33,545 nucleotides of DNA from Draconibacterium sp. (GCA_021648495.1 JAKIST010000003.1:1-33545); one strand, 5' to 3'. Positions 10,909 to 20,114 are shown, counted from the stretch's first letter. The notes: generated from the sequence alone by a model not told the origin. Program-made: numbers and translations.

Positions 10909-11532
10909 TTAATTATTACTGTTATATTTTTTGAAAAGTTGAAACAACACCACCATTTTCCCTTTTGGCAAATCTTTTTCAAAGTCGATACGAATATTGC
11001 GCAAGGCATTACACAAAGTGTTTCTAACAGTTTGGTATGATATTCCAAGCACCTCTGCAATTTCTTTGTTGTTTAATCCAGAGAAATATTTCATGTAAAC
11101 AATCTCTTTTTGCCTCGCACCTAAATTATTTACTGACATGAATAATGCTTTTAGTGTTTTATTTTGTTCTTCCTTTTCTCCGTAATTGGGGTCAACACCA
11201 TCGTCGAAATGAAATGCAGGATTTGTCGGATCAAAAAGATAGGTAACTTTATATTCTTTTGCGTTTAATGCCTTAAACAAACTTCTACGAATAGAACTGA
11301 ACAGATACAAACGAATATTATCTGTGTCACTTAAACGGTCTTTGCGAACTAAAATATTTATAAAAAGATCTTGAATAAGGTCTTCAACCAAACAAGTGTC
11401 AGTAGTAAATTTTCGGCAATAATTGTACAAAAATCGGTAATGGCCGAAATATATTTCCTGAAAAGCAGCTTTGTTCCCTTTCCGAAAACTTTGCCAAATT
11501 CTCAGGTCGCTTTTTTTCTTCGCCTGTCCCAT
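10909..11532 (-). CDS. RNA polymerase sigma-70 factor, ECF subfamily (Bacteroidetes PUL type)
   Basis: Region 2 (YRFLYNYCRKFTTDTCLVEDLIQDLFINI) and region 4 HTH (YFSGLNNKEIAEVLGISYQTVRNTLCNALRNIR). Confidence 0.95.
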   Translation of the reverse strand: MGQAKKKSDLRIWQSFRKGNKAAFQEIYFGHYRFLYNYCRKFTTDTCLVEDLIQDLFINILVRKDRLSDTDNIRLYLFSSIRRSLFKALNAKEYKVTYLFDPTNPAFHFDDGVDPNYGEKEEQNKTLKALFMSVNNLGARQKEIVYMKYFSGLNNKEIAEVLGISYQTVRNTLCNALRNIRIDFEKDLPKGKMVVLFQLFKKYNSNN

Positions 11533-11640
11533 TAGTTAGATTTATTTACATAGAATGCAATAGATTTGATTTTGTACCATCCAAAAAAAAAAATAAAATA
11601 GTTGAATAGTAAATATCTGCAAAATGTTATTGCCGATATT

Positions 11641-11724
11641 GAACCCTTATGAGGGTTCTTTTTATTTGTATCACATTTCCGTATGTTGCACATACGGCTA
11701 TTATTGTTTCACCCTTTCAGGGTG
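11641..11724. repeat. Array of three short-loop palindromes between rhamnosidase and sigma gene
   Basis: GAACCCT-TATG-AGGGTTC (11641-11658); CCGTATGT-TGC-ACATACGG (11679-11697); CACCCT-TTC-AGGGTG (11710-11724). Confidence 0.7.
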
Positions 11725-11747
11725 TGTGAATCTGTAGTAATAATTCG

Positions 11748-14489
11748 TTACTCCACCTCAAACAAATACTTACCACTGCCCACACTAAATATTTTATAGC
11801 CATCTGCTTTGCCGACATCTTTTATAAATCCTGAACCTGATGCAGGTTTTCCACTTTCAAAAACTTTCTGGTTTTGTTTTGCAGGAACATAAACCGTTGC
11901 GCGGCTTCCAACAGGGATTGTAACTTCCATCGAAAACTTGTTGTTCTCGTTTTTCCAATAAATTCCTGCTTCGCCATACGAAGTGTTGTTGTGGTATTTT
12001 ACAAACGAAATATCGTCAACGGGTTGTGGGCGGAAAATAATATGACGATATCCCGGCTCTTCAAAATCGGTATCCATGCCGGCCAGTTTACGGTAATACC
12101 AAACTAGCCCGCCGCCAAACATGGGATGGTTGTGCGAACCTTCGGTGTCCCATCTTTCCCATGTTGTAGTTGCACCCAATTCTAACCAGCGACCATAACC
12201 CGGCTCATCTTTTTTGTTCATAGCTTCGTAGGCCAAATTGTGCATCCCATTTTCGGATAATACTTCAAAGAAAAACTGGGTACCAAAAATTCCGGTATCT
12301 AAATGTCCGCCGTTGGCTTTTATATTCTCTTTTAAAGCCTTAACAACCTTTTTATATTGATTTTTTGGAACACCCATTTTAAGGGCAAAAATATTACTTC
12401 CGGCAACTCCGTAACTTCCTTTATCAGCATTGTAGAACCTTTTTTGGAATGCCTTTTTTGTTGATTCTGCCAGTTCCACATATTTTGCGGCTTCATTAGT
12501 TTTACCCAAAGCGATTGCCGATTTTGCAGTTAAATCGGCACATCGCCAAAAATAGAAAGTGTGTACCAGATTGTCGGCAGGCAGTTCTCCGGGAGTAACC
12601 CACTCGCCCAAATTAAACCATTTTAAAATTTTGCCATCTTCGCCTCTGCGTTTCGAAAACATAACCCCATCGTCGTCAACCCAGGTTTGCATGTACCGAA
12701 TATAATCTTTCATTGCAGCGTACGAATCTTCCAGAATATCTACCGCACCGTATTGCCGGTAAAACTCCCAGGGAATGATACAAATGGCCGCTCCCCAAGC
12801 AACTCCACCGCCGCTGCCCGGTTGCCACGGTGCTGCATTCGGAACATATCCGGTTTCAATATTTTGTGCCCCGATGATATCGTGAATCCATTTATGATAA
12901 AAACTTTGTGCATCGAAATTGTGCATAACGGTAACACACGCAACCTGCCCATCACCAGTGTAAGGTGAGCGTTCGCGGTGCGGGCAATCACTGGCAATTC
13001 CACCGTGCATATTGTCGGTTTGGCTCCGTTTCCAAATTTTATTTATCTGGTTAAAAAGTGGGTTTGAAGTTTCAAAAGTGGCCGATTCTTCCACATACGT
13101 ATTTACTACTTCAGCGGTAATTTGCTCAGGCTTCAATTCGCCAGGCCAATTTACAATTTCAACTTCCCTGAAAACAAACCAGTTAAAACGTGCGGCATAA
13201 CTTTCTTTTCCTTTCCCGTTAAAAATATAAGAATTGTCGCCCGAAAAATTGTTGCTCAAATATTTAATTTCAATTTTATGACCTTTCGGACCTTCAATAT
13301 TGCTCAGTTTTACCCAGCCTGAAACTTCAATTCCAAAATCGACCTTATAATTTCCGTTGTACATTTTTTCAATCCGGATGGGTTTTAACCGTTCTACCAC
13401 TTTATCGGGATTTGCTGTTTGCGCGACCAATTTTCCTTCGGGAGCTTTTCTGATTGCTACTTTTTCCCAGACCGAATCATTAAATCCCGCAGTGCACCAA
13501 CCAGGTTGTTCCAAACGTGCATCGTAATGTTCGCCGTAATAAACCATATCAAATAATATCGGGCTTTTCGAGGCTTTCCAGGTTTGATCGCTGACAATTA
13601 CATCCTCTGTTCCATCGGAATAAGTAATATGGATTTGTGCCAGGAATCGAGGTGTTCCATAACCCAAATCCCAATGTTTTGCCGGATTGTAAAAGCCATT
13701 CCCCAAAATACTTCCGATTACATTTTTACCTTTTTGTAATTTTTCTTTTAAATTGTATGCAAGGTACATCACTCTATATTCGCGAAAATTATCGGGAAGA
13801 GGAATACCTTGTTCTATCAAACCCGGGCGTTTCCCGTAATTTGTTTGATTGGGCACCAAAACATCGTCGCCTACTTTTTCACCATTCAAATACAATTCAA
13901 AATATCCCAACCCAGTAACAAAGGCCACGGCAGATTTAATTTCTTTTTCAACTTTAAATTCTTTTCTAAACATTGGTGATGGAGGTGGCAGTTCTTTAGG
14001 TAATCCGGTATTTGGGTTTATTTGTTTCGAAAGCGTTTCCTCTCCTTGCCAGGGCGCACCAATCCAGGTTGCTTTCCAATCAACTTCTTCGAGTAATCCC
14101 ATTCGCCAAAAAGCGGGTTCGCTCCATTCCGAAACCTCTCCATTTATATCCCAAACCCGAACCTGCCACCAACATTCCTGCCTGGAATTTAATTTTATAC
14201 CATCGTATTTTACACGAGTTGATTGATTGCTCTCAACCTTTTCACTGTCCCACAAATCAGGTTTTTCCAGTTGTTCTTTTGAACTCGCCACACGAACTTG
14301 CCAGGCGGTTTGTGCTTGACCGCGTTCGTTTTTTTCTGCAATATTAATCCAAGCCAAACGCGGGTGAAGTACATCGACTACGGAAGGATTTTGTAAATAC
14401 TCGCAGCTTAATTGCGTGGGTTTTATTTTCGCAGCTGAATAATTGAAAAAGGTAAATACCAAAAAAGAAAATAGAAATAATTGTTTCAT
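11748..14489 (-). CDS. Alpha-L-rhamnosidase, GH78-like
   Basis: Signal peptide; LRCEYLQNPSVVD-type N-terminus (LSCEYLQNPSVVDVLHPRLAW); catalytic-domain motif DCPHRERSPYTGDGQ; TTTWERWD. Confidence 0.92.
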   Translation of the reverse strand: MKQLFLFSFLVFTFFNYSAAKIKPTQLSCEYLQNPSVVDVLHPRLAWINIAEKNERGQAQTAWQVRVASSKEQLEKPDLWDSEKVESNQSTRVKYDGIKLNSRQECWWQVRVWDINGEVSEWSEPAFWRMGLLEEVDWKATWIGAPWQGEETLSKQINPNTGLPKELPPPSPMFRKEFKVEKEIKSAVAFVTGLGYFELYLNGEKVGDDVLVPNQTNYGKRPGLIEQGIPLPDNFREYRVMYLAYNLKEKLQKGKNVIGSILGNGFYNPAKHWDLGYGTPRFLAQIHITYSDGTEDVIVSDQTWKASKSPILFDMVYYGEHYDARLEQPGWCTAGFNDSVWEKVAIRKAPEGKLVAQTANPDKVVERLKPIRIEKMYNGNYKVDFGIEVSGWVKLSNIEGPKGHKIEIKYLSNNFSGDNSYIFNGKGKESYAARFNWFVFREVEIVNWPGELKPEQITAEVVNTYVEESATFETSNPLFNQINKIWKRSQTDNMHGGIASDCPHRERSPYTGDGQVACVTVMHNFDAQSFYHKWIHDIIGAQNIETGYVPNAAPWQPGSGGGVAWGAAICIIPWEFYRQYGAVDILEDSYAAMKDYIRYMQTWVDDDGVMFSKRRGEDGKILKWFNLGEWVTPGELPADNLVHTFYFWRCADLTAKSAIALGKTNEAAKYVELAESTKKAFQKRFYNADKGSYGVAGSNIFALKMGVPKNQYKKVVKALKENIKANGGHLDTGIFGTQFFFEVLSENGMHNLAYEAMNKKDEPGYGRWLELGATTTWERWDTEGSHNHPMFGGGLVWYYRKLAGMDTDFEEPGYRHIIFRPQPVDDISFVKYHNNTSYGEAGIYWKNENNKFSMEVTIPVGSRATVYVPAKQNQKVFESGKPASGSGFIKDVGKADGYKIFSVGSGKYLFEVE

Positions 14490-14669
14490 TTTTAAAAGAT
14501 TAGCGAACTGATTAAATAACTACATTCAAAAGTACTAAAATTGCGTGGTAAACTAAATGAATATATTTTTCTGTTCATTGTTGTCCGGTAAAGATGAGAA
14601 TATTGAAACAGATTGCTTCACTGCATCCGTAATTACTTAAAACTAAAGTTTTTATGATTTGAGACGCCC

Positions 14670-14757
14670 GTCATTGCGAGAGTTTACCCAATTTTTATTG
14701 GGCATAATGAGTAAATGACAGGGAGATGCCGAAATGAATTCGGTATGACGTTCTAAT
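14670..14757. repeat. Intergenic palindromic repeat, copy 1 of a tandem pair
   Basis: gtcattgcgagagtttacCCAATttttATTGGgcataatgagtaaatgacagggaGATGCCGAAatgaaTTCGGtATgacgttctaa; similar to 14868-14953. Confidence 0.85.
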
Positions 14758-14867
14758 AAATATTTTGTATAGAACGTCATCCCCCGCATTGCGATCCCTT
14801 TGGGAGAACTCGTTTCGGGAACTTTAAATAATAATATACTGTATAAATCAACATGTTACGTAAATCT

Positions 14868-14953
14868 GTCATTGCGAGGATTCACTCAATTTTATTGAGC
14901 ATAATGAGGAGATGACAGAAAGATGCCGAAATGAATTCGGCATGACGTTCTAA
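14868..14953. repeat. Intergenic palindromic repeat, copy 2
   Basis: gtcattgcgaggattcactCAATtttATTGagcataatgaggagatgacagaaaGATGCCGAAatgaaTTCGGCATgacgttctaa; 14953 end is interrupted by the MITE-like element. Confidence 0.85.
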
Positions 14954-15214
14954 CGGAACTTACTTGGGACTTTCCTTATTTTACAGGCATTCGCGCCGAA
15001 AAAGTTACTTTTGTAGCAACAGAAAAAATAAGCACAACATACTGATTGACTGACCATTAGCACTTTTGTTGCAAATTAGACTATTTTTTTGAAATAAAAT
15101 TTGTAACATTGTTAAAAGTCATAAAACCAACTATTTGCAATTTGTAGCAACAGATTGCTAAATTTTTATTGAGCTAACCCCTGATAACATTCATTTTCTT
15201 CAAGTAAGTTCCGT
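14953..15214. mobile_element. MITE-like non-coding insertion, 262 bp, 14-bp perfect TIR (ACGGAACTTACTTG), 4-bp TSD TCTA (14949-14952 / 15215-15218)
   Basis: Left TIR 14953-14966 ACGGAACTTACTTG and right TIR 15201-15214 CAAGTAAGTTCCGT are exact reverse complements; flanked on both sides by TCTA; interrupts a repeat that is present uninterrupted (other orientation) at about 9630-9695; no ORF inside. Confidence 0.75.
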
Positions 15215-15435
15215 TCTAAGGGAGATTGTCAATTAGAACGTCACCCTGAACTTGTTTCAGGGTCTTTGAGAAAATTGCAGATAATCAAAGTGTTACAAAA
15301 ATCTGTCATTGCAAGTGTAACGAAGCAATCTCAAAACTTTTACCGGAAACTAATGATTTCTATTCCTTCCCGTAGTACCTGAATTTGGGAACAAACTTAT
15401 AACAACCGAACTTATGACTTTCTATTATTACTTCT

Positions 15436-15443
15436 TACATTTG
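15436..15443 (+). promoter_or_regulatory. Bacteroidetes-type -7 box (TAnnTTTG) upstream of kdsA
   Basis: TACATTTG, 21 nt before the kdsA ATG; -33 element is weak. Confidence 0.4.
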
Positions 15444-15464
15444 TTTGAAATTTAAAATTCAGGA

Positions 15465-16283
15465 ATGATTCCACAAATTGATAAATTAAAATATAAAGAT
15501 TCAGGAAACTTTTTTCTGTTGGCAGGACCGTGTGCAATAGAGGGTGAAAAAATGGCGATGGAAATTGCTGAAAAGATTGTTGCGATTTCTGAACGATTAA
15601 AAATCCCGTATATTTTTAAAGGTTCGTATCGAAAAGCCAATCGCTCGCGATTAGATTCGTTTACAGGAATTGGTGATGAAAAGGCTTTGAAAATTTTACG
15701 AAAAGTTGGGGAAGCTTTTAACATTCCAACGGTTACTGATATTCATACGGCGGAGGAAGCCGCAATTGCTGCAGAGTTTGTAGATGTTTTGCAAATACCC
15801 GCATTCTTGTGTCGACAGACCGATATTTTAGTTGCGGCTGCTAAAACCGGGAAAATGGTGAACATTAAAAAAGGTCAATTCCTTTCTGCACAGGCCATGC
15901 AATTTGCAGTATCAAAAGTGAAAGAAAGTGGCAACTTAAATGTAATGCTGACCGAACGCGGAACCACATTTGGATATCAGGATTTGGTAATTGATTATCG
16001 CGGAATACCGGAAATGCAAAAGATGGAAGTACCGGTAATTTTAGATATCACACATTCGTTGCAGCAACCTAACCAAGCGAGCGGTGTTACGGGCGGCAAA
16101 CCCGAATTAATTGAAACCGTTGCCCGTGCGGGAATTGCTGTTGCTGTGGATGGCATTTTTATTGAAACGCATCCAAATCCGGCAATCGCAAAATCGGATG
16201 GGGCAAATATGTTGCGCTTGGATATACTGGAAGAATTATTGGAGAAACTTGTTCAAATTAGACAAGCGATAAATAAATTTTAG
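15465..16283 (+). CDS. kdsA: 3-deoxy-8-phosphooctulonate (KDO-8-P) synthase
   Basis: FFLLAGPCAIEGEKMAMEIAEKI, FKGSYRKANRSRLDSFTGIGDEKAL, QIPAFLCRQTDILVAAAKTGKMVNIKKGQFLS, ERGTTFGYQDLVIDYRGIPEM. Confidence 0.97.
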   Translation: MIPQIDKLKYKDSGNFFLLAGPCAIEGEKMAMEIAEKIVAISERLKIPYIFKGSYRKANRSRLDSFTGIGDEKALKILRKVGEAFNIPTVTDIHTAEEAAIAAEFVDVLQIPAFLCRQTDILVAAAKTGKMVNIKKGQFLSAQAMQFAVSKVKESGNLNVMLTERGTTFGYQDLVIDYRGIPEMQKMEVPVILDITHSLQQPNQASGVTGGKPELIETVARAGIAVAVDGIFIETHPNPAIAKSDGANMLRLDILEELLEKLVQIRQAINKF

Positions 16284-16349
16284 AAATAGTAATTAGTAAA
16301 ATGAAACCAGAGGTTTCGCATATTTATAGAAATTAATTGAGTTAATAAT

Positions 16350-16376
16350 ATTCGACACCGGCTATAGTCGAATTTT
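16350..16376 (+). terminator. Possible weak intrinsic terminator downstream of kdsA
   Basis: ATTCGAC accggctata GTCGAAT followed by TTT. Confidence 0.35.
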
Positions 16377-16397
16377 ATGATAATTATATCTATCTAT

Positions 16398-16570
16398 CCT
16401 GATTAATTCATAAGTTTTCGTTATGAAAAGGCAAAATGCAAAGAGTAAAGGTGAGCGCAAATTTCCGACTCGCAGGAATAGCCTTAGCTATTTCGAGAAT
16501 CGGAAAATGAGCATCGCCTTTAATCACAGTAGTTTGGCTTTGCAATAGAATAATTCATGAATTATTCAGG
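16398..16570. repeat. Hairpin-rich non-coding element with imperfect 14-bp terminal inverted repeats
   Basis: CCTGATTAATTCAT (16398-16411) versus ATGAATTATTCAGG (16557-16570), one mismatch; central imperfect hairpin tttccga...aatagcCTTagctatt...tcggaaa (16462-16506); perfect 20-bp palindrome GAATAATTCATGAATTATTC (16548-16567). Confidence 0.65.
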
Positions 16571-17072
16571 TTATAACCCGAACATAATTTTTATACCAAA
16601 TCGAAGATACGAACCGTTGCTAACTGTGTATTTTAATTCAGGGGGCAATAGTCAAACTCTCTCCAGCAGGAATGGATAGTCCAAGCCCCAAATTTACACC
16701 TGCATTTGAGCCTGTTGCCGAACTGCTAAAATCACCATATTCTCCAAAATCTGCATCAATTTTAACTTTGTAAAAAGTCATGTTTAAACCTCCGATGGCG
16801 TACAAGCCACCAATGTTTTCAATTTCGGTAAGTTGGTAATTGGCATCTAAATCCAAGGCCGACCAGTTTACATAATTCTTTTTAAGGAAATAGGTAAATG
16901 CGGGGGCAGCACTCCATTTTTCATTAATTTCGTACTTGCCGTTTACACTAAAACCTACGTTGCTAATGTTGGTTCCATAAACAACACCACCGCCGGCACT
17001 CATTTGTGCACTTGCTTCGGTTACTGCAAAAAAGAGAATAGCTACAAAAAGTGTTTTAAATAAATTTTTCAT
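16571..17072 (-). pseudogene. Outer-membrane beta-barrel protein with apparent frameshift at C5 run (intact ORF part 16638..17072)
   Basis: Signal peptide MKNLFKTLFVAILFFAVTEASAQ and beta-barrel pattern; ORF stops at TIAP*, but removing one C of CCCCC (16641-16645) continues APELKYTVSNGSYLRFGIKIMFGL* to 16571. Confidence 0.75.
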
Positions 17073-17200
17073 AATGAAATTTTAAATTATTAATTAATAT
17101 TCGAGATTATTTGTTTTTTATTTTTGTGCGTATAAAAAATCAAAGTTTAATTTTTTGTCAAAAAATTAAAGTGTTTTAAAAATTAGTTTTCAACCATTTG

Positions 17201-18406
17201 TTATTGGTAATTTATTTCGGATAAGGAGAATATTATAAAATGCCCAAAGCTACCAGATTTATCTCTTACTACTTTTGCCAAAATTCCGGGTTTATCTTTT
17301 ATCATCCAAATTTTTAAGTTTTCATCATAATCACCAATTGCTTCAATTACTACGCAGTTAAATGTGCCAGCCTGCGTTGTAATTTCTTCTTCACCTACAA
17401 TTCTGTACGTATCACTTTCAAAAGGGAAAAGTCTATTACTGAAACTAAATTCTGAAATTGGCATTTCGGTATCATCGGGTGTGCTTTCTTTGTCGAACCC
17501 GACAAAAATATTGTCGAAACTCATTGTTTCGTCATCTGCACTTGTTACTATATTTGCAGTAAGTTTCTTTGTTTCGAATGTTTCTGTTCCATCAATTAAA
17601 GTTGAAAAATTGTAAATCAGTTGTTTTACCTTCTCCATATTTGTAAGAATCTTATAATAGTCTTGCCAAGGTAATTTCCCCTCTTCATCGTAATATTTGT
17701 AGTCACCATTTTCGTTGAAAAAATCTCCTTCCGAAAATGATAGTCTTTCAATTGCAATATTTGATTTTTCTAATTTCAAAACTTTTATGGCATTTCCTTT
17801 GTTTTCTAAATCAAGCTCCTTGTCGGTTTGTTTAACAACTTTATTAAGTCCTCTCAAATCCTTGTCGTTAGCCATTATTAGCAGCGATTTGTCAGAAGAA
17901 TTATAAATCCATGTTCCACCACCGGAAGAACTTGCGCCTCCTAAATCTTCTTTTATCGAGAGTAAATCAGGTAGCTCGAATATTAATATTTTAAATCCAC
18001 TTTCAGTAGTTATCTTCCAGCTTCCTTCGAGTCCCGAGTTTTTATTATCTTCTTCAATTTTGGCTTTGTCTAATTTTATAAAAGATAGTTTCGACCCTGA
18101 TTTTGTTAATACTAACTCGCCATTTTTAAATTTCGTAACTTCCCACTCGGCAGCAAACTCTTTTATCATTTCCGATTCTATGGTAATAGTTTTTGCTTTT
18201 TTGTTGTATTCCCATTTGCCAAAAACGCTACCTTCCCATTCGGCGTAACCATCACTCTTAAATTCTACTTCAGAATATACCTCTTCTGTTTTTTCTTTCG
18301 TTTCTACTTTTGTTAAAAGCCATTTGCCAGCAATAGGTGTCTCTTTTGCTGAAATACTTACTGATACCATCAGCAATGCAATAAAAAATAAAGTAATTTT
18401 TTTCAT
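17201..18406 (-). CDS. Secreted hypothetical protein with lipocalin-like N-terminal repeats
   Basis: Signal peptide; two IAGKWLLTKVE / LEGSWKITTESG lipocalin-like segments; C-terminal domain ...ITTQAGTFNCVVIEAIGDYDENLKIWMIKDKPGILAKVVR. Confidence 0.75.
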   Translation of the reverse strand: MKKITLFFIALLMVSVSISAKETPIAGKWLLTKVETKEKTEEVYSEVEFKSDGYAEWEGSVFGKWEYNKKAKTITIESEMIKEFAAEWEVTKFKNGELVLTKSGSKLSFIKLDKAKIEEDNKNSGLEGSWKITTESGFKILIFELPDLLSIKEDLGGASSSGGGTWIYNSSDKSLLIMANDKDLRGLNKVVKQTDKELDLENKGNAIKVLKLEKSNIAIERLSFSEGDFFNENGDYKYYDEEGKLPWQDYYKILTNMEKVKQLIYNFSTLIDGTETFETKKLTANIVTSADDETMSFDNIFVGFDKESTPDDTEMPISEFSFSNRLFPFESDTYRIVGEEEITTQAGTFNCVVIEAIGDYDENLKIWMIKDKPGILAKVVRDKSGSFGHFIIFSLSEINYQ

Positions 18407-18443
18407 AATAAATTGTATTGTTTTATATTCTGTTATTCTATAT

Positions 18444-19529
18444 TTACCATCCTAAAACAAAACATTTTGCTTCGTTTTTCGGAGTAATTATTAGTTTGAA
18501 ATTACTTTCATTAGAAGCAATTGTAAAATCATTTTCCAGTAAATTATCTCCTTTATTGGAGTGTGTTTTAATTGTTCTGCCAGAATTAAAAACCACATAT
18601 CTTATTTTGTAACCATCTTTGTTGATCTGTTCTATTTGCATTTTCCCAAAATCACCACTGTTTGTTTCAAAAATTAATGTGCTCGATTGTGGCAATTCTG
18701 TTTTGCTTGTGGAAAGAATTTCTTGTTGCGACTTTATTATCAGGTAATCAATTTTGTTATAATCGTTTACACCTTCAGAAATAATTTTATCGCCATTTTC
18801 AGAGAAGTAAACAAAATTATCGCATCCTTCTAAATCACTCGAATTGAATGAGATTTTTATTGATTTATCATCTGTTTCAGGTTTTGTTTCAACCTCATCA
18901 AAATTTAGTTCTAACCCCGAAAATCCCTGATATGTGTCTGATGAAATGTATTTTATACCTTGTGGAATTTCAAATTTACTTTCCTGAATATCAACATCAA
19001 CATCAATTTTTGTGGCAACTTCAATCATCATTGTCATAAAATTGATTTCCGATTTTAGCATTATTCCGTTCCATGTAAATTGTGTTGCTTTGCGAGCTTT
19101 CCAAACTTTGCACTCTTTCCCGAGAAACTCTTTAGTACCATCGAGTTTGTACCCGTTGGCACTTTTTAATAGTGCATCCGAAACATCGGTGCATTTTCTG
19201 TTTTGGTTTAACAGGTAGTAATTGTAAGTCGAATTTCGTCCAATTGCAACTGTGTTTTCCTGATGATTTATTGTGTACGCCTTACTTCCAATCAGAATAA
19301 TTGTTTCGTATTCTTTGTCGTTGTTGCCGCCAAAGTTTAACTCTCTTTTAATGTAGTCTGCCTGTTTGTATCCCCAATCGTCGATATATTTTATATGAGT
19401 TCCTTTAAACGATGCTTCGTATTTATATTCGATTATTGCCGATTTGAATCGGAATAATTTTAAATGCTTTTCTTGCGCAAATATATTCGTTGATAAAACA
19501 ATTAAAGCAAGAAGTAATATATTTTTCAT
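18444..19529 (-). CDS. Secreted hypothetical protein
   Basis: Signal peptide MKNILLLALIVLSTNIFAQ; FKSAIIEYKYEAS...KEFLGKECKVWKARKATQFTWNGIMLKSEI. Confidence 0.75.
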   Translation of the reverse strand: MKNILLLALIVLSTNIFAQEKHLKLFRFKSAIIEYKYEASFKGTHIKYIDDWGYKQADYIKRELNFGGNNDKEYETIILIGSKAYTINHQENTVAIGRNSTYNYYLLNQNRKCTDVSDALLKSANGYKLDGTKEFLGKECKVWKARKATQFTWNGIMLKSEINFMTMMIEVATKIDVDVDIQESKFEIPQGIKYISSDTYQGFSGLELNFDEVETKPETDDKSIKISFNSSDLEGCDNFVYFSENGDKIISEGVNDYNKIDYLIIKSQQEILSTSKTELPQSSTLIFETNSGDFGKMQIEQINKDGYKIRYVVFNSGRTIKTHSNKGDNLLENDFTIASNESNFKLIITPKNEAKCFVLGW

Positions 19530-19549
19530 ATTGTGTTTTCTTGCTGGTA

Positions 19550-20026
19550 TTAATTATAATACTTCTTATATTTTGCATCAATTTCATCCATTCGAGCACT
19601 AAATTTTAATGCCACCTGCTCAAGTGCTTTTAGTTGTGCATCGTTAATAATTCCTTGCGATTCTTTACTTTTTACGTAAGTGTCAAATTTGTCGAGAGTA
19701 GTGGCCATTTGTGTGCTGTTAGAGATAAATTCCACAGCCATTTTAGCCATTTTCATCTGGTCGAACAGAGTTAAATCTTCATCGTTTTTATTTAAAATGT
19801 CTTTACCGTCAACCGCAATTTGCTCAATATTATCAGAGAATTCATTAATTGCTTTTTCTGCTGATTCAACAATATCAACCAACTCTTTATCTCCTTTTAT
19901 TTCGTCCGGAATTTCAATTTTTACCGGTGGCAAAAAATCGGAATTTCTTTTACGGCCACTGGTACACGAGCTAATTAAAAGAGTGATAAAAAGCACAGCA
20001 AATAGTGTTGTTGCAACTTGTTTCAT
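19550..20026 (-). CDS. Hypothetical lipoprotein
   Basis: MKQVATTLFAVLFITLLISSC lipobox; helical remainder; minus-strand run with neighbours. Confidence 0.75.
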   Translation of the reverse strand: MKQVATTLFAVLFITLLISSCTSGRKRNSDFLPPVKIEIPDEIKGDKELVDIVESAEKAINEFSDNIEQIAVDGKDILNKNDEDLTLFDQMKMAKMAVEFISNSTQMATTLDKFDTYVKSKESQGIINDAQLKALEQVALKFSARMDEIDAKYKKYYN

Positions 20027-20114
20027 TTTTCGTAATTTTAAAGTTTTAAAAATAATTCTCTTATTACACTCAAAAGTGCATCAAAAAATAGTTGTAATAT
20101 GTTAATCGTAAAAT

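Noticed and set aside
10854-11060. N-terminal extension of FecR ORF
   Set aside because: Extension is out-of-frame translation of the sigma factor 3' end; internal Met at 10853 fits better.
11874-14347. Plus- and minus-strand ORFs inside the rhamnosidase gene (e.g. 12687..12968, 12740..13003, 13849..14226)
   Set aside because: Out-of-frame shadows of a convincing GH78-like CDS.
15452-15724. 90-aa minus-strand ORF
   Set aside because: Antisense to kdsA.
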